DNA of 64,000 bases from ZC4RG30 sp035556135 (GTDB taxonomy: Bacteria > Pseudomonadota > Gammaproteobacteria > Steroidobacterales > Steroidobacteraceae). Both the position numbers and the translations under genes were made by a program. Numbering within the stretch: the stretch's first letter is position 1; each line of letters begins with the position of its first letter. Positions 33,194-41,431 of the stretch are shown here, one piece after another. The notes under the pieces were generated by a model. It did not search any database, was not told where the DNA came from, and saw only the letters and a list, made by a program, of their open reading frames with translations. The stretch spans positions 248,001 through 312,000 of the forward strand of contig DATMFO010000004.1 in NCBI GenBank assembly GCA_035556135.1. Reading direction: 5' to 3'.

Positions 33194-34159
33194 CTACTTG
33201 CAGCGAAGCGGGCTGCCAGGAAGCGATCGCAGAAACTCCCCCGGCGTCTGGCCCACATGCCGATGGAAGGCCCGAATGAACGACGCAGCGCCGCTGTACC
33301 CGACCCGGCGGGCCACCTCGCAAAGTGCCATTTCGCGGACCGCTGCCGCGCGGCGAGTCACCAGGCCTTCGCCTCGCCCACCAACCCCACGACCGCGCAC
33401 CCAGTCGCGCAAGAGCTCCTTCGCGACAAGCATTCGCCAGAACAGCAGGTAGTCCATCGGCGACAAACCAAGTCGCTGCGTGAATCGCACATGGAACGCT
33501 GAGCGCCGCAGGTCCGTCAGTCCTGCCAGCTCCGCAACCGTCCAGTGGTGATCCAGCTGTGAATGGATCCCATGCAAGGCCGGCACAAGCCTCGCATCCC
33601 CCATTCCCTGCAGCAGCCCGGGCGGCGACCGCCCAGCCGTGGCTTCACGCAATGCGTCCACCAGCATCACTTCCAGCAGCCGGTCGAGCATGACCGGATT
33701 CCCGGCCGGTTCCCAACTCGCCTCCTTGTCCATCATGGAAGCCAGCCACTCGTGACGCACCGATCCCCGCAGATGCAGCACCGGCGGCAGCAGTGCCGTA
33801 AGAAAGGAAGGATCAACGCAATCAAATTCGAGCGCCCCGATCAGGCAGCGCGCGTCCCACGTGACCCCGGTCACCGTGAACCTAGATGCACCCCGCAGAA
33901 CGATGAAATCGCCGGCATCGGCAATGCAGATGCCACGCTCACCGCTCTCCACCACGCCACGCCCAGTCGTGACCATGCAGAAGGCCGATTGGTAGCCGGC
34001 CAACTCCCGAACCTCCCGGGTGCTGTCGCCAACCACCGCACCCTTCACCACCGCACGCGGCCGCAACACCGCAAGCAAATGCGAAAGCGGATCCGCAGCT
34101 CCCGTCAGATCGGGACGCGACACCGCAACAAGAGCACCATCAGCTGCTGGAGGACCCAT
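33194..34159 (-). CDS. AraC-family regulator with N-terminal cupin-like domain and inserted linker
   Basis: About residues 1-200 resemble the cupin-type effector domain of AraC_binding regulators (SHLLAVLRPRAVVKGAVVG, GICIADAGDFIVLRGAS). The C-terminal AraC domain contains WTVAELAGLTDLRRSAFHVR and, after it, VARRVGYSGAASFIRAFHRH. Between the two helix-turn-helices there are about 20 extra residues (around VRGRGVGGRGEGLVTRRAAA), an unusual insertion. Its start is uncertain: ATG 34159 has no good ribosome site and lies three bases from a large inverted repeat. It is convergent with the lipoprotein gene; its targets are unknown. Confidence 0.8.
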   Translation of the reverse strand: MGPPAADGALVAVSRPDLTGAADPLSHLLAVLRPRAVVKGAVVGDSTREVRELAGYQSAFCMVTTGRGVVESGERGICIADAGDFIVLRGASRFTVTGVTWDARCLIGALEFDCVDPSFLTALLPPVLHLRGSVRHEWLASMMDKEASWEPAGNPVMLDRLLEVMLVDALREATAGRSPPGLLQGMGDARLVPALHGIHSQLDHHWTVAELAGLTDLRRSAFHVRFTQRLGLSPMDYLLFWRMLVAKELLRDWVRGRGVGGRGEGLVTRRAAAVREMALCEVARRVGYSGAASFIRAFHRHVGQTPGEFLRSLPGSPLRCK

Positions 34160-34162
34160 GTG

Positions 34163-34250
34163 GGGCGAAATTTTCCTGGTTGTGGACGCTCGGCAAATCC
34201 GCCGCTGCGCCGATTTGCCGAGCGTCCACACTGTGCAAATTTTTTCGCCC
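34163..34250. repeat. 88-bp nested inverted repeat upstream of the AraC gene
   Basis: Two 19-bp perfectly matching arms (TGTGGACGCTCGGCAAATC, 34181-34199, with its complement at 34212-34230) flank a 12-base G+C-rich loop. Outside them, an 8-bp pair (GGGCGAAA at 34163-34170 and TTTCGCCC at 34243-34250) extends the symmetry. The element lies just before the AraC start codon and could fold into a long hairpin in its leader. It could also be a short palindromic repetitive element. No target-site duplication was obvious. Confidence 0.75.
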
Positions 34251-34323
34251 ACACGGCGACAGGCTGAGTCGTCCATTCCCTGCGGAGATGGAGTGATTTC
34301 CGGTCTACATTTACGGGAGGCTC

Positions 34324-34389
34324 CCCAGCCCACGGCCCATCGCCCAGCCCACTGCCCATCGCCCAGCCCACTGCCCATCGCCCAGCCCC
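34324..34389. repeat. 19-bp tandem repeat, about 3.5 copies
   Basis: The unit CCCAGCCCACTGCCCATCG is repeated in tandem: copies start at 34324, 34343 and 34362, with a partial at 34381. Copy 1 differs from copies 2 and 3 at one base. It is a low-complexity G+C-rich spacer between the AraC inverted repeat and the metal operon promoter. It could be polymorphic in length. No coding use is seen. Confidence 0.85.
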
Positions 34390-34457
34390 GCGCCCCGGCC
34401 CCAGCGCCGAGCGCCCTTCAGTCCCCAAGCGCCTACAGCTCCCCTTTCTGCTCTCTC

Positions 34458-34489
34458 TTGACCCTGGACATGACTCCAGGGTTTACGCT
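34458..34489 (+). promoter_or_regulatory. MerR-type promoter with long spacer and central dyad
   Basis: The -35 element TTGACC (34458-34463) and the -10-like TACGCT (34484-34489) are 20 bp apart, longer than the normal 17. A dyad ACCCTGGA (34461-34468) and TCCAGGGT (34475-34482) around CATGAC fills the spacer. This is the MerR/CueR-family operator layout, where the regulator untwists DNA to join the two elements. It lies 36 bp before merR and should drive the merR-copA-trxC operon. Confidence 0.85.
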
Positions 34490-34524
34490 GTGTCCGTAGC
34501 AATGCTGGATGACCCGGAGCAACC

Positions 34525-35001
34525 ATGCCCGCCATGACACGACCACGCAGCAGTGACCGAAAGCCCACGCTTTCCATTGGCGGCCTCGCCAGGGCCGCGG
34601 GTGTCGGCGTGGATGCCATCCGCTTCTACGAACGCATCGGCCTGCTGCCCGCGCCGCGACGATCCGCCTCCGGCTATCGCCTCTACAGGCCGGGTGACCG
34701 GCAGCGGCTGGAGTTCATCCGGCGCGCCCAGGGGCTGGGCTTCTCGCTGGAGGAGATTGCCTCGCTGCTCAAGCTCAGCCGCCCCGGCGGCAGCGTGGCC
34801 AGGGCCCGGTCGCTTGCCGCCGCGAAGCTCGAAGTAGTGGAAGGCAAGCTCGCCGAACTGTCCCGGCTTCGCGATGCCCTGCGATCCCTGGTGGATGAGT
34901 GCTCCGGAGCGGGCGATCCGGCGCACTGTCCCATCCTTGCCGCATTGGGCGCTGACAACATCTTTGCAACTGAAGATGAGGAGGATGGCCGCCATGGATG
35001 A
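34525..35001 (+). CDS. MerR-family metal-responsive regulator
   Basis: The 158-residue protein has a winged helix (IGGLARAAGVGVDAIRFYER, IGLLPAPRRSASGYRLYR), a coiled dimerisation helix and a C-terminal metal-site loop, VDECSGAGDPAHCPILAAL, with two Cys eight residues apart. This is close to the CueR/HMRTR layout for copper, silver or gold sensing. GGAG precedes ATG 34525. It activates from the MerR-type promoter at 34458. Its last bases overlap copA, matching a copper-efflux role. Confidence 0.88.
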   Translation: MPAMTRPRSSDRKPTLSIGGLARAAGVGVDAIRFYERIGLLPAPRRSASGYRLYRPGDRQRLEFIRRAQGLGFSLEEIASLLKLSRPGGSVARARSLAAAKLEVVEGKLAELSRLRDALRSLVDECSGAGDPAHCPILAALGADNIFATEDEEDGRHG

Positions 35002-37213
35002 GCATCACCACCACGGTCACCAATCCGTCGAACCGTCTCCAGGAAGTGCGACAAAGTCCTGTTGCGCTGGTCATCATGGCGCGTCGCCGCAGACTGCTGC
35101 GGCACCAATGCCCGCTGGCACAATCTACATCTGCCCCATGCACCCGGAGGTGCGGCAGGACCATCCGGGCAGCTGCCCCAAGTGCGGCATGGCACTCGAG
35201 CCGGAGATGCCATCGCTGGACGAGGGAGAGGATCCGGAGCTCATCAACTTCCGCCGGCGCTTCTGGTGGACGTTGCCGCTGACCCTCGTCACCGTCGTGC
35301 TGGCGATGTTCGGACATCAGCTCGGCTGGATGGATATGGCTGCGCAAAGCTGGACGGAGCTGGTACTCGCCACGCCGGTGGTCCTCTGGGCGGGAGCGCC
35401 GTTCTTCGAACGCGCCTGGCAGTCCCTCGTCAACCGCAGTCCCAACATGTGGACTCTGATCGGGCTGGGGACGGGTGCTGCGTATCTCTACAGCGTTGTC
35501 GCAACGGTGGCGCCGCAGGTTTTTCCCGCATCCTTTGTATCAATGGGCAGGGTCGGGGTGTACTTCGAGGCGGCGGCGGTGATCATCTCCCTCACCCTGC
35601 TGGGCCAGGTGCTGGAGCTGAAGGCGCGCTCGCAGACATCCAACGCCATCCGGTCACTGCTGCAGCTGGCGCCAAGGACTGCGCGGCGCATACGGGCCGA
35701 CGGCACGGAAGAAGACATCGAGCTGTCGCATGTGCACGTGGGAAACATCCTCCGGGTGCGGCCCGGCGAGAAGATCCCCGTGGATGGCACGGTGACCGAT
35801 GGCAGCAGCGGCGTGGATGAATCCATGCTCACCGGCGAGCCGATGCCCGTCACCAAGCGGGCCGGCGACAAGGTGATCGGCGCGACACTGAACACCACGG
35901 GCGCGCTGACGATGCGCGCCGAGCGCGTCGGCTCGTCCACCATGCTGGCGCAGATCGTCCAGCTGGTGGCGCAGGCGCAGCGCTCGCGCGCGCCCATGCA
36001 GAGGCTTGCCGACAAGGTGGCGGGCTACTTCGTGGTGGGCGTTGTGGCGGCGGCGCTGCTCACGCTGCTGGCGTGGGGCATCTGGGGGCCGGAGCCACGC
36101 TGGCTGTACGGCATCCTGACTGCGGTTTCGGTGCTGATCATCGCCTGCCCCTGCGCGCTGGGACTGGCGACACCGATGTCCATCATGGTGGCGACCGGAC
36201 GCGGTGCCACGCGCGGCGTGCTGTTCCGCGATGCCGCCGCCATCGAGAAGCTGCGCGAAGTCGACACGCTGATCGTCGACAAGACCGGCACGCTCACCGA
36301 GGGACGTCCTGCGTTCGAACGCGCCCTGGCTGCGCATGGCGCCGAACCGCGCGAGGTGCTGCGCCTTGCGGCCAGCCTGGACCAGGGCAGTGAGCACCCG
36401 CTGGCCGCAGCCATCGTCCAGGCGGCGCGCGACCAGGGCATCGCACTCGCGCAGGTGCAGGACTTCCAGTCCGTCACCGGCATTGGCGTCACCGGCACGG
36501 TGGAAGGCCGCGTACTGGCATTGGGCAATGCAGCGCTGATGGCGGAGTCGCGGATCCCGGTTGATGCGCTCCGGGAACAAGCTGAATCCCTGCGCTCCGA
36601 AGGAGCCAGCGTGATGTATCTCGCCGCCGATGGCCGCCTGCTCGGCCTGCTCGCCGTGTCAGACCCCATCAAGGACAGCACTCCGGAGGCGCTGGAACTG
36701 CTGCGCCGCTCCGGCCTGCAGCTGGTGATGGCCACCGGTGATGGACACGCCACCGCCCGCGCCGTCGCCGCCCGCCTCGGCATCACCCAGGTGCATGGCG
36801 AGGTGCGCCCCGCCGACAAGCTCGCGCTGGTGGAAAAGCTGCAGTCCGAGGGCAAGGTCGTGGCCATGGCCGGCGACGGCATCAACGACGCCCCGGCGCT
36901 GGCCCGCGCCGACGTCGGCATCGCCATGGGCACCGGCACCGATGTGGCCATGAGCAGCGCGCAGGTCACGCTGGTGAAGGGCGACCTGCGGGGCATCGCC
37001 GCGGCGCGGCGTCTCTCCGAGCAGACCGTCGGCAACATGAAGCAGAACCTGATATTCGCCTTCCTCTACAACGCGCTGGGCATTCCGCTGGCCGCGGGGC
37101 TGCTCTATCCTGTGACGGGCTGGCTGTTGTCGCCGATGATCGCCGCGCTGGCGATGAGCCTGAGCTCGGTATCCGTGATCGGCAATGCGCTGCGGTTGCG
37201 CATGGCCAGCTGA
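34994..37213 (+). CDS. copA: Copper-translocating P-type ATPase CopA
   Basis: The 739-residue protein is a P1B-type copper efflux ATPase. The N-terminus is metal-rich (MDEHHHHGH, SCCAGHH) and has a YHS-like CPMHPEV...CPKCGM domain in place of the usual GMxCxxC domains. Then come eight membrane helices with the CPC motif (IACPCALGLA), the phosphorylation site VDKTGTLTEG, SEHPLA in the N-domain and GDGINDAPAL. Transmembrane residues in FLYNALGIP and MSLSSVSVIGNAL match the Cu(I)/Ag(I) subgroup. I take ATG 34994 because AGGAGG lies nine bases upstream. It overlaps merR by eight bp. Confidence 0.94.
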   Translation: MDEHHHHGHQSVEPSPGSATKSCCAGHHGASPQTAAAPMPAGTIYICPMHPEVRQDHPGSCPKCGMALEPEMPSLDEGEDPELINFRRRFWWTLPLTLVTVVLAMFGHQLGWMDMAAQSWTELVLATPVVLWAGAPFFERAWQSLVNRSPNMWTLIGLGTGAAYLYSVVATVAPQVFPASFVSMGRVGVYFEAAAVIISLTLLGQVLELKARSQTSNAIRSLLQLAPRTARRIRADGTEEDIELSHVHVGNILRVRPGEKIPVDGTVTDGSSGVDESMLTGEPMPVTKRAGDKVIGATLNTTGALTMRAERVGSSTMLAQIVQLVAQAQRSRAPMQRLADKVAGYFVVGVVAAALLTLLAWGIWGPEPRWLYGILTAVSVLIIACPCALGLATPMSIMVATGRGATRGVLFRDAAAIEKLREVDTLIVDKTGTLTEGRPAFERALAAHGAEPREVLRLAASLDQGSEHPLAAAIVQAARDQGIALAQVQDFQSVTGIGVTGTVEGRVLALGNAALMAESRIPVDALREQAESLRSEGASVMYLAADGRLLGLLAVSDPIKDSTPEALELLRRSGLQLVMATGDGHATARAVAARLGITQVHGEVRPADKLALVEKLQSEGKVVAMAGDGINDAPALARADVGIAMGTGTDVAMSSAQVTLVKGDLRGIAAARRLSEQTVGNMKQNLIFAFLYNALGIPLAAGLLYPVTGWLLSPMIAALAMSLSSVSVIGNALRLRMAS

Positions 37214-37220
37214 GGTCGCA

Positions 37221-37667
37221 ATGAGCACGAACACGCTGCAGATCGTCTGTCCGCACGACGGCGCCATCAACCGCGTGCCCGCCGCGCGCCTGGCGGATGC
37301 GCCCCGCTGCGGCAAGTGCCATGAGCCGCTGTTCCAGGGACACCCCGTCGAACTGACTTCCGCAAACTTCGACCGCCACGTCGCCAGCAGCGACCTGCCG
37401 CTTCTTGTCGACTTCTGGGCGCCCTGGTGCGGCCCCTGCCGCGCAATGGCGCCCGCCTTCGAGAAGGCCGCCACCCTGCTCGAACCCCGCATGCGCCTCG
37501 GCAAGCTCAACACCGAAGCTGCACCGGACATCGCCAACCGCTTCGGGATCCGCAGCATCCCCACGCTGATCTTCTTTGCCGGTGGCCGCGAAGTGGCGCG
37601 CCAGCCCGGCGCGCTCACCAGCCCGGAGCACATCGTGCGCTGGGCAACCTCGCAAGGGCCGGCCTAG
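37221..37667 (+). CDS. trxC: Thioredoxin 2 (TrxC)
   Basis: The protein (148 residues) has an N-terminal zinc-finger-like segment and a thioredoxin domain with active site WAPWCGPCR near residue 70 and the cis-Pro in IPTLIFF. TrxC reduces disulfides and is linked to oxidative stress. In this copy the first zinc-binding pair reads CPHD, so only three of the usual four zinc Cys are present (CGKC intact). It follows copA by seven bases and may protect Cys proteins from copper or thiol stress. Its stop overlaps the convergent sbp stop by four bp. Confidence 0.9.
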   Translation: MSTNTLQIVCPHDGAINRVPAARLADAPRCGKCHEPLFQGHPVELTSANFDRHVASSDLPLLVDFWAPWCGPCRAMAPAFEKAATLLEPRMRLGKLNTEAAPDIANRFGIRSIPTLIFFAGGREVARQPGALTSPEHIVRWATSQGPA

Positions 37668-38692
37668 CGTTTCAGCAGACCGTCGAAGACACCGCCGTCG
37701 GCAAAGTGCGTCTGCTGCACCTGTGTCCATCCACCCAGGTCCTGCACCGTCACCAGCCTGATCTCGGGGAACCGGTCCGCATACCGCGCGGCCACCTCCG
37801 GATCACGCGGCCGGTAGTAATTGCGGGCAATGATCTCCTGCCCCTCGGGCGAGTAAAGGTACTTGAGGTACTCCTCTGCCGCAGCCTTGGTGCCACGGCG
37901 GATCACCACCTGGTCCACCACCGCCACCGACGGTTCGGCGAGGATGCTCACCGACGGCACCACCACCTCGAACTTGTCGTCACCGAATTCATCCAGCGCC
38001 AGGAAGGCCTCGTTCTCCCACGAAATGAACACGTCACCCACGCCACGCTGCGCGAACGTGGTGAGCGCGGCACGCGCGCCCGTGTCGAGCACCGGCACGG
38101 CGGCATACAGCTTGCGCAGGTATTCCAGCGCCGTGGCATCGCTGCCGCCGGGCTGCGCCTTCGCCCACGCGTACGCCGCCAGGTAGTTCCAGCGCGCGCC
38201 GCCCGAAGTCTTCGGATTGGGCGTGACCACCTGCACGCCTTCGCGCACCAGGTCGCCCCAGTCCCTGATGCCCTTGGGATTGCCCTTGTGCACCAGAAAA
38301 ACGATGGTGGAGGTATAGGGCGCACTGTTGTCCGGCAGCCGCGACTCCCAGTCCGGCGCCAGCAGCTTGCCCTGCTTCACCAGCGAGTCGATGTCACCGG
38401 CCAGCGCCAGCGTCACCACGTCGGCCTGCAGGCCGTCGATCACCGAGCGCGCCTGCTTGCCGGATCCGCCATGCGACTGCTTGATGCTCACCACCTGGCC
38501 GGTGGTGTTCTTCCAGTGCGTGACGAAGGCCTTGTTGTAGTCCACGTACAGCTCGCGCGTCGGGTCGTACGAGACATTGAGCAGCGTCACCGCGCCCGAT
38601 CCCGTTCCCGACGAACCGGAACTGCCGCATCCGGCCAGCAGCGCCACCGGCAGCAGCAGCAAGGCCCGACGTGCGATCTGGATTGCGTTCAT
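37664..38692 (-). CDS. sbp: Sulfate/thiosulfate-binding lipoprotein (Sbp/CysP type)
   Basis: A lipobox (LLAGCG) near residue 22 shows this is a lipid-anchored binding protein. The rest matches Sbp: LLNVSYDPTRELYVDYNKAF, IKQSHGGSGKQARSV, GLQADVVTLALAGDID, NPKTSGGARWNYLAAYA and FISWENEAFLA are signature segments in order. It captures sulfate or thiosulfate for the CysATW importer encoded at 16.4-19.8 kb; lipid anchoring in a Gram-negative is unusual. It is 16 bp after the TonB receptor gene on the same strand, so they share one message. Confidence 0.93.
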   Translation of the reverse strand: MNAIQIARRALLLLPVALLAGCGSSGSSGTGSGAVTLLNVSYDPTRELYVDYNKAFVTHWKNTTGQVVSIKQSHGGSGKQARSVIDGLQADVVTLALAGDIDSLVKQGKLLAPDWESRLPDNSAPYTSTIVFLVHKGNPKGIRDWGDLVREGVQVVTPNPKTSGGARWNYLAAYAWAKAQPGGSDATALEYLRKLYAAVPVLDTGARAALTTFAQRGVGDVFISWENEAFLALDEFGDDKFEVVVPSVSILAEPSVAVVDQVVIRRGTKAAAEEYLKYLYSPEGQEIIARNYYRPRDPEVAARYADRFPEIRLVTVQDLGGWTQVQQTHFADGGVFDGLLKR

Positions 38693-38708
38693 GCATCGAC
38701 TCCGGTGT

Positions 38709-41255
38709 TCAGAATTCCGTGCGGATCGTCAGGCCCCAGGTGCGCGGGTCCGCAGGCTGGCCGGCAATCAGGCCGGTGTTGCCGCCGGTGCTGGCGTTGA
38801 GTGCCTCGAAGTAGTCCTTGTCGAAGGCATTCTTCACCCACCCGTACACATCCCAGTTGCCCCGGGTGCGGAAGCCCAGCCGGAAGTTGGCCAGGCCATA
38901 GCCGCCGATATCCGTGTAGATCGAGCGCGACGGGTTCGACGAGAACCGGCTGCGCGCGCTGCCATCATAGCCAAAGTACAGCTCACCCTCGCGGCCCAGG
39001 AAGTTCGCGGGACGCTGGTACTGAAATCCCCAGGAGCCTGCCAGCTTCGAGAGGCCCGGAACCCACTGCCCCGAGATGTCGCAGGACGAGGGACTCGGCG
39101 CACCGGGGGTCGCCGGCTGCGGGGGCTGGCCCGGGGGCAGCACGGTGGAGTTGCCGGAGAGCTCGGGCGGGCACGGCGCACCGGTGAACTTCGAGTACTC
39201 GTGATCGGTCAGGGCCGCATTCACGTAGAAGTTCCAGTTGTAGTTCGGCCGGTAAGAGAAGTCTGCTTCCAAGCCCTGCACTTCCACACCCTCGGCGTTG
39301 GCCAGATAGCCGCGCACCGATCCACCCAGCGTATTGTTGAACACGGTGGCCTGGTAGTCCTTCACTTCCGTGCGGAAGGCCGCCAGGTTCAGCGTGGCCG
39401 AACGATCCAGGAACTGCGTCTTCAGGCCCGCCTCGTACTGCGTCACCTTCTCCGGGCGCACGGTGGTGCCGGCGAGGATGGGATTGCCGTTGGCATCCGT
39501 GGGTGCACCGTTGTTGGTGATGCCGCCAGTCTTGAAGCCCTTGCCCCAGGTGGCGTACGCGAGCACATCACGCGAGAGGTCGTAGGCCACCGTCAGGTTG
39601 CCCGACACGTTCCAGTCGCTGAAGGTCGCGCCATAGGCCTGCGGCGGCTGGTCACTGCGCTGCGCGGCGCGCACCGCACCCAGCGTGGTGGCGCCGCCGG
39701 CGCTGGTGGTGACCGGCGTCGGATCGCTGTAGAACGGATCGGTGGGATCCGTCGGCAGCACCTCGTTGCCCCACGCCGCACCGTTGGAGACGGTGGCCAC
39801 GTACGTGCCGCGCTTCCTGTCGTAGTTCAGGCGCAGGCCCGGCTCGACGCGAAAGCGGTCCGTGAGCCTCCACGAAAGCTGCCCGAACAATGCGGCACTG
39901 GTGTTCTTGTAGTCGATGTCGTTGAGCGACGTCGATCCATCGAGCACCTCGGGCGCATTGGCGAGCACCGCCTGGTTCACCGGATGCAGGTTCCACCGGC
40001 TGGCCGCGGGACCTCGCTGCGTGATGCCATCGGTGTGGATGTTCTGGTGGTAGCCGAACAGGCCCACCACATAGTCGAACCGCTCACCCGTGAAGGAGTA
40101 GCGGAACTCCTGCGTGACCTGCTCCTGCGTCGAGGGATTGTTCGACTTCGTGGTGATCGGCAGGCCCGTGAAGTCACGGTCGTTCGCCGGCACCCAGTCC
40201 CAGTAGCGCCACGCCGACACGGCGGTGAACGTTCCCTGGCCCAGGCCCCACACCGCGCGCACCGCGGCACCACCCAGCTCGTTGCGCGCCGACAGCTCGC
40301 CGTCCACGTCAGTGACGCGATCAAACGGACTGAAGGTGCGGTTGACCAGGTCCGTGCCCGGTGCCACGTAGTCGAAGGCCTCGGCCAGCGCGAAGTACTG
40401 GCGGTTGGCGCCACGCTGCGTCACACCATGGCGCGCGGCGATCTGCGCGCAGCACTCGCCATTCTGCTTGTTGTAGTCACCGGAGAAGGTGACCTTCAAC
40501 GTGTCGGTGGCGCGCCAGAGGATCTGCCCGCGGAAGCCCACGTTGTCCAGCTCGTTGACGCGGTTGGTGGTGGCCACGTTGTAGATAGTGCCGTGGCGGC
40601 TTGTGGTGGAAAGCGCCAGGCGCCCGGCCACTGACTCACCAGCCAGCGGACCGGAGATCGCGGCCTTGGCCTGGTAGAAACCCAGGTTGCCCACCGACAG
40701 TTCCGTGCTGCCCACCGGCACGAAGGTCGGCGCACGCGTCGTGATGTTGATCGCGCCGGCCGTGGTGTTCTTGCCATACAGCGTGCCCTGCGGTCCGCGC
40801 AGCACTTCCAGGCGTTCCACGTCGAGGAAGTCCAGCGTCGAGGCGGCCGCGCGGCTGTAGTACACGTCGTCCACATACAGGCCCACGCCCTGCTCGATGC
40901 CGTCGTTGGTGAGCCCGAACGGCGCACCGAAGCCGCGGATGTTCACGAAGGAGTTGCGGGGGTTCTGGCTGTAGAACTGCAGCGCCGGTTGCAGCTGCTG
41001 CAGGCGGGCCACGTTGAAACTGCCCTGCTCCTCCAGGAAGGTGCCATCCACCACCGACACGGGCAGCGGCACGTCCTGCAGCTCCTCGTCACGGCGGCGG
41101 GCCGTGACGGTCACCGCATCCAGTTCCTCGTCTTCCGCAATTGCGGCGGACACTGCCGCCGCCACGGTCAGCGGCACAGCCTCTTGTGCCAGGACTGTCG
41201 CCCCGGGCAGGGCCGTCGATACAATCCCTGCCGCCAGCAGATATCTCAGTTCCAC
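38709..41255 (-). CDS. TonB-dependent outer-membrane receptor
   Basis: The 848-residue protein starts at GTG 41255 after a strong ribosome site (GAGGAG). It has a signal peptide, a TonB-box-like DAVTVTARRR near residue 47, a plug domain with LRGPQGTLYGKNTTAGAINI and a 22-strand-type barrel ending in Phe (IRTEF). Such receptors import large or scarce nutrients across the outer membrane using TonB energy. Its operon partner is a sulfate-binding protein and its box matches that of the cysATW operon, so the ligand is probably a sulfur compound such as a sulfate ester or sulfonate (inference). An iron complex is the alternative. Confidence 0.9.
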   Translation of the reverse strand: MELRYLLAAGIVSTALPGATVLAQEAVPLTVAAAVSAAIAEDEELDAVTVTARRRDEELQDVPLPVSVVDGTFLEEQGSFNVARLQQLQPALQFYSQNPRNSFVNIRGFGAPFGLTNDGIEQGVGLYVDDVYYSRAAASTLDFLDVERLEVLRGPQGTLYGKNTTAGAINITTRAPTFVPVGSTELSVGNLGFYQAKAAISGPLAGESVAGRLALSTTSRHGTIYNVATTNRVNELDNVGFRGQILWRATDTLKVTFSGDYNKQNGECCAQIAARHGVTQRGANRQYFALAEAFDYVAPGTDLVNRTFSPFDRVTDVDGELSARNELGGAAVRAVWGLGQGTFTAVSAWRYWDWVPANDRDFTGLPITTKSNNPSTQEQVTQEFRYSFTGERFDYVVGLFGYHQNIHTDGITQRGPAASRWNLHPVNQAVLANAPEVLDGSTSLNDIDYKNTSAALFGQLSWRLTDRFRVEPGLRLNYDRKRGTYVATVSNGAAWGNEVLPTDPTDPFYSDPTPVTTSAGGATTLGAVRAAQRSDQPPQAYGATFSDWNVSGNLTVAYDLSRDVLAYATWGKGFKTGGITNNGAPTDANGNPILAGTTVRPEKVTQYEAGLKTQFLDRSATLNLAAFRTEVKDYQATVFNNTLGGSVRGYLANAEGVEVQGLEADFSYRPNYNWNFYVNAALTDHEYSKFTGAPCPPELSGNSTVLPPGQPPQPATPGAPSPSSCDISGQWVPGLSKLAGSWGFQYQRPANFLGREGELYFGYDGSARSRFSSNPSRSIYTDIGGYGLANFRLGFRTRGNWDVYGWVKNAFDKDYFEALNASTGGNTGLIAGQPADPRTWGLTIRTEF

Positions 41256-41330
41256 TCTTGTTACTCCTCAAGATGCCTGAATCGTCATGAGAGAGTGGCG
41301 GGGGGGCGGTTAGCGGGTCAGTCGCAGGCC

Positions 41331-41350
41331 GGTTATCAACCGGTTACAAG
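41331..41350 (-). promoter_or_regulatory. Direct-repeat box upstream of the TonB receptor-sbp operon
   Basis: Read on the minus strand, CTTGTAACCGGTTGATAACC holds heptads TTGTAAC and TGATAAC, four bases apart, giving the same 11-base period as the cysA box and 17 of 20 identical positions. The distance from the second heptad to the GTG start is 76 bases, exactly as for cysA. It also lies in the shared leader region of the divergent GDT1-like gene. Confidence 0.65.
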
Positions 41351-41431
41351 CCGGCCCGGGCGCGTGTATAAGCAATTCCGCGTGGCGCAACTGCGCGCGC
41401 TTCTTCTCTCTATCTGCCCCGGGATATCTCA

